This document shows positions 7,584 through 11,444 of a stretch of DNA of 11,444 bases, piece after piece (the first letter of the stretch is position 1; every line of letters begins with the position of its first letter). The stretch is from an uncultured beta proteobacterium (GTDB taxonomy: Bacteria > Pseudomonadota > Gammaproteobacteria > Burkholderiales > Rhodocyclaceae), in contig CAIVZW010000618.1 of the NCBI GenBank assembly GCA_903910495.1, forward strand, positions 1 through 11,444, given 5' to 3'. The notes under the pieces are model-generated. The model had not been told where the DNA came from. It saw only the letters and a list, made by a program, of their open reading frames with translations, and did not search any database. Made by a program: the position numbers and the translations under genes.

Positions 7584-9552
7584 GACCGCCTCCGCGTACT
7601 GACTTGGCCTGCGGCGCCAGGCCGAGCTTGGGCAATAGCTCATGCGCCGGCCCCGCCGCCGCCAGGCGCCCCTTGTCCAGCACCAGGATGCCGTTGCACT
7701 GCATCAGCAGCGCCGGACTGTGGCTCACCACCGCCACGGTATGGTCCGCCGCCAGTTGGCGCAGGGTCTTGATGAAGGCCTGCTCGGCGTCGCGGTCGAG
7801 GTCGGCGGTCGGCTCGTCGAGCAGCAGGATGGGCGGATCGCGCAGCAGCACCTGGGCGATGGCGATGCGCTTTCTTTCGCCGCCGGAGAAGCGGCCGCCG
7901 GATTCGCCGACCTCGGTGGCATAGCCGTCGGGCAGGTCGATGATGAAATCGTGGGCATGGGCCAGCCGGGCGGCCGCGACGATGGCCTCGTCGCTGGCCT
8001 GCGGGTCGGCCAGGGCGATGTTGTCGCGTACGGAACCGGAGATCAACTGAACCTGCTGCGGCAGATAGCCGATCCAGCGCGCCAGATCGTCGTGCGAGAA
8101 CTGGGCGATATCGCCGCCGTCGAGCAACACGCGTCCCTTCGCGGCCGGATAAAGGCCGCGCAGCAGTTTGAGCAGTGTGGTCTTGCCGCTGCCGTTGGCG
8201 CCGACGATGGCATGCAGGCCATACGGGCCGATCTGGCCGTTAAGGCCCTGCAGTTGTTCGTGTTCGCTGCGCGGATAGCTGAAACTCATGGCTTCCAGAG
8301 TCAGCACGCCTTGCGGGCGCGGCAGGGCGACGCCCGTCTGGGCACGGTCTACGGGGGCGGCAAAAAGGGCATCGAGGCGCTTTCTGGCGGCCTGGAACTG
8401 GCCGAAACTGCGCCAGTGGCCGACCAGTTGCACGAGCGGCGAAACCATGCGTCCGGCCAGGATGTTGGCGGCGATCAGCGATCCCATGGTCATCATGTTG
8501 CCGAGAATCGCCAGCGCGCCGAAACCGGTGGTGATCACCGTGTTGGCCGTGGTCATGGCGTGCGCCACGTCACGGTAATGGTCGGCCTCGCGACTGCGGC
8601 CCAGCGCCTCGCTCATCCAGGCGGCGTAGTTGCGGTCCCAGCGGCCGCGCGCGGTGTCGGCTGCGCCTGCCGTCTTCAGCATCAGGCGGGCATTGGCCAG
8701 TTCGGCGATGGTGGCATCACGTCCGACCAGTTTCTCGCGTTCGGCTTCGGCCGCGTTGCGGGTGACCTGGCCCGAGCGCCAGGCGAGAACGACAAATGCG
8801 ATGATGGAAAGAATGGCCACCGGCAGCACCGGCCAGGCGATCAGGCCGAGCAGCAGCAGCGACAGCACCAGGAAGGGCAGATCGATCAGCAGCAGGGCGG
8901 AGGCGCCGGAACAGGTGGAGCGCACCAGTTCGATGTCGCGGAACACGGTTTGCCAGTAGGCGGCGGGACGGGCCTCGAGCATCAGCGTCGGCAGGGCGAG
9001 CATGCGGTCGAAGGCGCGGCGGGCAATTTCGGCTTCGATGCGCAGGCCCAGCCGCTGCAGCAGTTGCGCCCGGCCGGAGCGCAGCATATGGTCGAAGGCG
9101 ACGGCAATGCCCATGCCCAGCACCAGGGCGACGAGCGAGGACATGCCGTGGTGGGTGACGACCCGGTCATAGACCTGCAAGGTGAAGATGGAGCCGCCCA
9201 GGCCGATCAGGTTCACGAAGAAGGCCAGCCAGAGCGCCTGTTTGTAGGCCGGGCGCAGCGGCAGCAGCAGTTCGCGCAGCCAGTCGGGCTTCTCGTCGCT
9301 GCCCGCCGGCTTGGCGGCTGCCCCCGTGCTGTTCGCCTGCGCTTCGTGCGGCCCCGCTTCGTTGAAGAAGCGCCACAGCCAGCGCACCACGGCTGCCGTC
9401 TGCGCCCGCCCGGTGGCCCAGTAGCCCACCATCGCGGACCACCATGCAGCGCGCCGCTCAGGCTTGCGCAACTCGGCGATGAAACCGCGCAGGCGGCCGC
9501 GCCGCGGCGACACGCCGGGCTGCTGCACGCTTACTGTTACAGGCGCGCTCAC
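7567..9552 (-). CDS. Type I secretion ABC transporter, permease and ATPase (661 aa)
   Basis: This is the inner-membrane motor that exports the adjacent RTX protein. The permease has about six hydrophobic segments (roughly 105-125, 138-157, 216-238, 240-258, 335-352, 355-372). The nucleotide-binding domain shows Walker A GANGSGKTT (451-459), Q-loop YLPQQ (496-500), signature FSGGE (555-559), Walker B ILLLDE (575-580), D-loop ADLD (583-586) and H-loop H611. The signature deviates from LSGGQ in a way common in this family. The N-terminal 90 residues are basic, Trp-rich and Ala-rich and do not look like the C39 peptidase or C39-like domain of HlyB/LapB, so the PrtD-like architecture with an extended N-terminus fits better. 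The GTG start (9550-9552) overlaps the upstream stop as GTGA and has AGGA 7 nt before it; no alternative start lies nearby upstream. Confidence 0.95.
   Translation of the reverse strand: MSAPVTVSVQQPGVSPRRGRLRGFIAELRKPERRAAWWSAMVGYWATGRAQTAAVVRWLWRFFNEAGPHEAQANSTGAAAKPAGSDEKPDWLRELLLPLRPAYKQALWLAFFVNLIGLGGSIFTLQVYDRVVTHHGMSSLVALVLGMGIAVAFDHMLRSGRAQLLQRLGLRIEAEIARRAFDRMLALPTLMLEARPAAYWQTVFRDIELVRSTCSGASALLLIDLPFLVLSLLLLGLIAWPVLPVAILSIIAFVVLAWRSGQVTRNAAEAEREKLVGRDATIAELANARLMLKTAGAADTARGRWDRNYAAWMSEALGRSREADHYRDVAHAMTTANTVITTGFGALAILGNMMTMGSLIAANILAGRMVSPLVQLVGHWRSFGQFQAARKRLDALFAAPVDRAQTGVALPRPQGVLTLEAMSFSYPRSEHEQLQGLNGQIGPYGLHAIVGANGSGKTTLLKLLRGLYPAAKGRVLLDGGDIAQFSHDDLARWIGYLPQQVQLISGSVRDNIALADPQASDEAIVAAARLAHAHDFIIDLPDGYATEVGESGGRFSGGERKRIAIAQVLLRDPPILLLDEPTADLDRDAEQAFIKTLRQLAADHTVAVVSHSPALLMQCNGILVLDKGRLAAAGPAHELLPKLGLAPQAKSVRGGGHVALV
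7589..7593 (-). promoter_or_regulatory. Ribosome-binding site deciding the HlyD-family start
   Basis: GGAGG on the minus strand, 5 nt before the ATG at 7581-7583 and inside the end of the ABC transporter gene. It is the strongest Shine-Dalgarno match in the window and argues against the longer in-frame start at 7643. Confidence 0.75.
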
Positions 9553-11444
9553 GTTACGTTCCTGGTGATGCTGTCGCTGATCGCAACGTAGAGGTTGTCG
9601 GTGCCGTGCTGGTAGACCGAGAACGAGCCGGCGTAATTCACCGCCACGTTGTTGGTGGTATCGGTCCAGCCGCCGGACAGATTGACCGTGTCCCCGGCGA
9701 GGCCGTCGATCACCAGCGTGTGCGACTTCTGGTAGCTGGTGTAACTGCCTCCGCTGGTGATGGACATGTTGGCATCGGTGCCGGTCATCGCCAGCACGTC
9801 GGCGTTGCTGAGCTTGAGCGTCTGCGCGCCGTCGCCGAGCACGATCTTCTCTATGCCCTCGATGCTGGTGTTCGGGCGTGCCGTGAAATCGTAGGTGCCG
9901 GCGGCGGTGATCTCCAGGGTGTCCACTCCGCTTCCCAGCGTCGACGCATTGGTGCCGCCGTCGATCTTGAAGAAACTGTTGTCCGCGACCTTGATCAGGT
10001 CGCTGCCCGCGCCGCCGATCAGCACGTCGGCGCCGCCGCCGCCGATCAGGGTGTCGGCGCCCGCGTTGCCGATCAGGCGGTCGGCCGCCGTGGTGCCGGT
10101 GAGGGAACCGCCGTTGATCGTGCCGTTGTTGGGCGTGCTGTCGTTGGCATCGGTGAGGTGCTGCACGCCGGTCAGCATGCCGTCGGTGAGGTACTGGCTG
10201 CCGTAGAGGATCTGCATCACGGGCAGCGTGTTGGAACTGCCCGAGAGGCTGGCGTCGATGTTGTACTGCAGGCCGATGTCGGCAAAGCCGTCGCCGTCGA
10301 GGTCGCCCAGTGCCGACACGCCGCTGTCGAGGTTGAACTTGCCCATGATCTGCAGGCCGTATTCCTGTACCTCGAGCGAGCTGAAATCCTGCCAGCCGCT
10401 GGCGCGGCCGAAGATCAGGAAGGCTGAGCCGCCGTTGTTGACAGCACTGTTCACCGTAGCGTCGGTCTCACCCGGGGCCATCAGGATGAAGTCGTCGTAG
10501 CCGTCGCCATTCACGTCGCCCACGGCATCGAGCTTGGTGCCGAGGCGCTCGAAGTCGGCGCCGCCGGAGATCTTGATGTCGCTCGCGCCCATGCTGCCCA
10601 GGGTCTGGCTGACGCCGTCATCGAGCGTGGTGCCGCCCAGCACCACATAGGCCGCGCCGTCCGCCTTGAACTGGTGGTTGGCGTTGTAGCTGTCGTCGAC
10701 GCTGATCATGCTGTTTGTGATCTGGACCATCCTGCTGGTGGCCGAGAACAGCAGGTCGGCGTAGCCGTCGCCGTTGAGGTCGCCGAGGCTGGCGAGTTGC
10801 TGGCCGATGCCGCCATTGGCGACGCCGCCCTGGAAGTAGGTATACCAGCCGCTCGCCGCCGCGGTCGAGAGGGTTGAAGTGGCGGCGAGGCTCATGCTCG
10901 CGTTCCAGCCGCTGCCGGAGTTGCCGGAATGGCCGAAGATCAGCCAGCCGACGCCGGCGCCGGTAAGGCTGCTGCCGGCCGCATCGGTGCGGGCGATGTA
11001 GAAATCGTCGTAACCGTCGCCGTTCACGTCGCCGGCGGCACTGTAGGTTACGTATTGCCAGGATTCGTTGGCGCTGCCGAGGGAAGTGGAGCCGCTGATG
11101 GTCACCTTGCTCGGGTTGGCGACGTTGGTGCCGCCGAAGACGAGAACCGCAGTGGCGCCGTCGTTGTAGATGAAATCGTCGTAACCGTCGCCGTTCACGT
11201 CGCCGATGCCGGCGATGGACGAACCGGCATAGGCGGACGTGCCCGAGCCGTTGTAGGCAGCGGCGAAGTCGGCGTCGACGGTGCCCGCACCGATATCCAT
11301 GCTGACGGTGCTGTCGGGATTGCCACTTTCGTTGTTGTCGGTCGGATCGTACTGATAGTAGAGCCCGGTGTTGGTCTGGCCGCCGTTCAGGCCGGTGCCC
11401 GCCTTGCCCAGCGCCACGTAGACGCGGCCGGTGTAACTGCTGAA
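9549..11444 (-). CDS. FG-GAP/RTX type I-secreted surface protein, C-terminal 631 aa (5' end beyond right edge)
   Basis: The frame is open to the right edge, so the real start is outside the window; the GTG at 11415-11417 is internal. This is a large extracellular calcium-binding protein, probably an adhesin or matrix protein. The first 420 or so visible residues form FG-GAP (integrin alpha-like) propeller blades: five loops of the form D-[VL]-[ND]-GDG-[YF]-[DA]-D, each preceded by a GD-type turn and followed by strands ending in VLVFG, WLIFG, YVVLG or FLIFG. Then come three RTX nonapeptides and about 150 residues ending in a type I secretion module (IEGIEKIVLGDG, TLKLSNADVLAMTG, DTVNLSGGW and a short final strand segment). 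Low Cys content and many Gly, Asp, Ser and Thr fit a secreted protein. Its stop overlaps the ABC transporter start by 4 nt, marking it as that system's substrate. The binding target is unknown. Confidence 0.92.
   Translation of the reverse strand, partial: FSSYTGRVYVALGKAGTGLNGGQTNTGLYYQYDPTDNNESGNPDSTVSMDIGAGTVDADFAAAYNGSGTSAYAGSSIAGIGDVNGDGYDDFIYNDGATAVLVFGGTNVANPSKVTISGSTSLGSANESWQYVTYSAAGDVNGDGYDDFYIARTDAAGSSLTGAGVGWLIFGHSGNSGSGWNASMSLAATSTLSTAAASGWYTYFQGGVANGGIGQQLASLGDLNGDGYADLLFSATSRMVQITNSMISVDDSYNANHQFKADGAAYVVLGGTTLDDGVSQTLGSMGASDIKISGGADFERLGTKLDAVGDVNGDGYDDFILMAPGETDATVNSAVNNGGSAFLIFGRASGWQDFSSLEVQEYGLQIMGKFNLDSGVSALGDLDGDGFADIGLQYNIDASLSGSSNTLPVMQILYGSQYLTDGMLTGVQHLTDANDSTPNNGTINGGSLTGTTAADRLIGNAGADTLIGGGGADVLIGGAGSDLIKVADNSFFKIDGGTNASTLGSGVDTLEITAAGTYDFTARPNTSIEGIEKIVLGDGAQTLKLSNADVLAMTGTDANMSITSGGSYTSYQKSHTLVIDGLAGDTVNLSGGWTDTTNNVAVNYAGSFSVYQHGTDNLYVAISDSITRNVT
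9990..10070 (-). repeat. Three RTX nonapeptide repeats (GGxGxDxLx)
   Basis: The consecutive units GNAGADTLI, GGGGADVLI and GGAGSDLIK are encoded without gaps. Such repeats bind calcium as a parallel beta-roll and fold after export through type I systems. Three perfect units is a short array for the family; a further degenerate ADRLI precedes them. Confidence 0.9.
10278..11201 (-). repeat. Five FG-GAP calcium-loop repeats
   Basis: Loops DVNGDGYDD (11175-11201), DVNGDGYDD (11004-11030), DLNGDGYAD (10755-10781), DVNGDGYDD (10491-10517) and DLDGDGFAD (10278-10304) are in one frame, spaced 57, 83, 88 and 71 codons apart. Each would chelate one calcium between propeller strands. The visible first residues (GRVYVALG) look like the end of another blade, so the propeller extends past the right edge. 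Confidence 0.9.
11001..11205 (-). repeat. 34-nt direct repeat pair inside the FG-GAP gene
   Basis: Positions 11001-11034 and 11172-11205 are identical over 34 nt. They encode two successive copies of the calcium loop with the same codons, and the sequence between them has diverged. This suggests a recent duplication, gene conversion or strong codon preference. Confidence 0.8.

Noticed and set aside
7642..9591. 649-codon open frame on the plus strand
   Set aside because: It lies antisense to nearly the whole ABC transporter gene, which has all its motifs. The predicted protein is low-complexity (His, Gln, Arg, Gly, Ala) with no recognisable domain, as expected from GC-rich codon bias.
11415..11417. 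GTG as the start of the FG-GAP/RTX gene
   Set aside because: The frame continues open to the window edge with sequence that completes a propeller strand (GRVYVALG), so the GTG is internal.

Overview
The window is high-GC and reads almost entirely from the minus strand, so gene order runs right to left. It suggests a proteobacterium, most likely a betaproteobacterium (Rhodocyclales or a relative). The main reasons are the style of the type I secretion proteins, an NTF2-like C-terminal domain of the Csd6 kind, and a short stand-alone CbiX-type chelatase. The taxonomic call is inference; no rRNA or tRNA is present.

Right part (11444 to 4315): a type I secretion cluster with its own substrate. 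First comes the 3' end of a large secreted protein cut by the window edge, with FG-GAP beta-propeller calcium loops, three RTX nonapeptides and a C-terminal secretion module. It overlaps by 4 nt the start of a type I secretion ABC transporter. That gene overlaps by 17 nt an HlyD-type periplasmic adaptor. After a 95-nt AT-rich gap comes a TolC-family outer-membrane channel fused to a proline/alanine linker and a periplasmic NTF2-like domain. These four genes give a complete one-substrate export machine: inner-membrane ATPase, adaptor, outer-membrane duct and cargo.

Middle-left part (4169 to 311): after a 145-nt gap come an FkbM-like SAM methyltransferase, a GT4 glycosyltransferase coupled to it by an ATGA overlap and carrying an unusual C-terminal domain, and a second GT4 glycosyltransferase. 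All lie on the same strand as the secretion genes. The layout suggests, without proving, that the exported protein is glycosylated or that the cluster builds a surface glycan the protein binds.

Left edge (170 to 1): the 5' end of a sirohydrochlorin cobalto/ferrochelatase gene (cbiX) behind its own weak promoter candidate. It belongs to siroheme/cobalamin metabolism and is probably unrelated to the cluster.

No CRISPR array, insertion sequence, structural RNA gene or convincing intrinsic terminator was seen. Several very long plus-strand open frames are antisense shadows of GC-rich genes.
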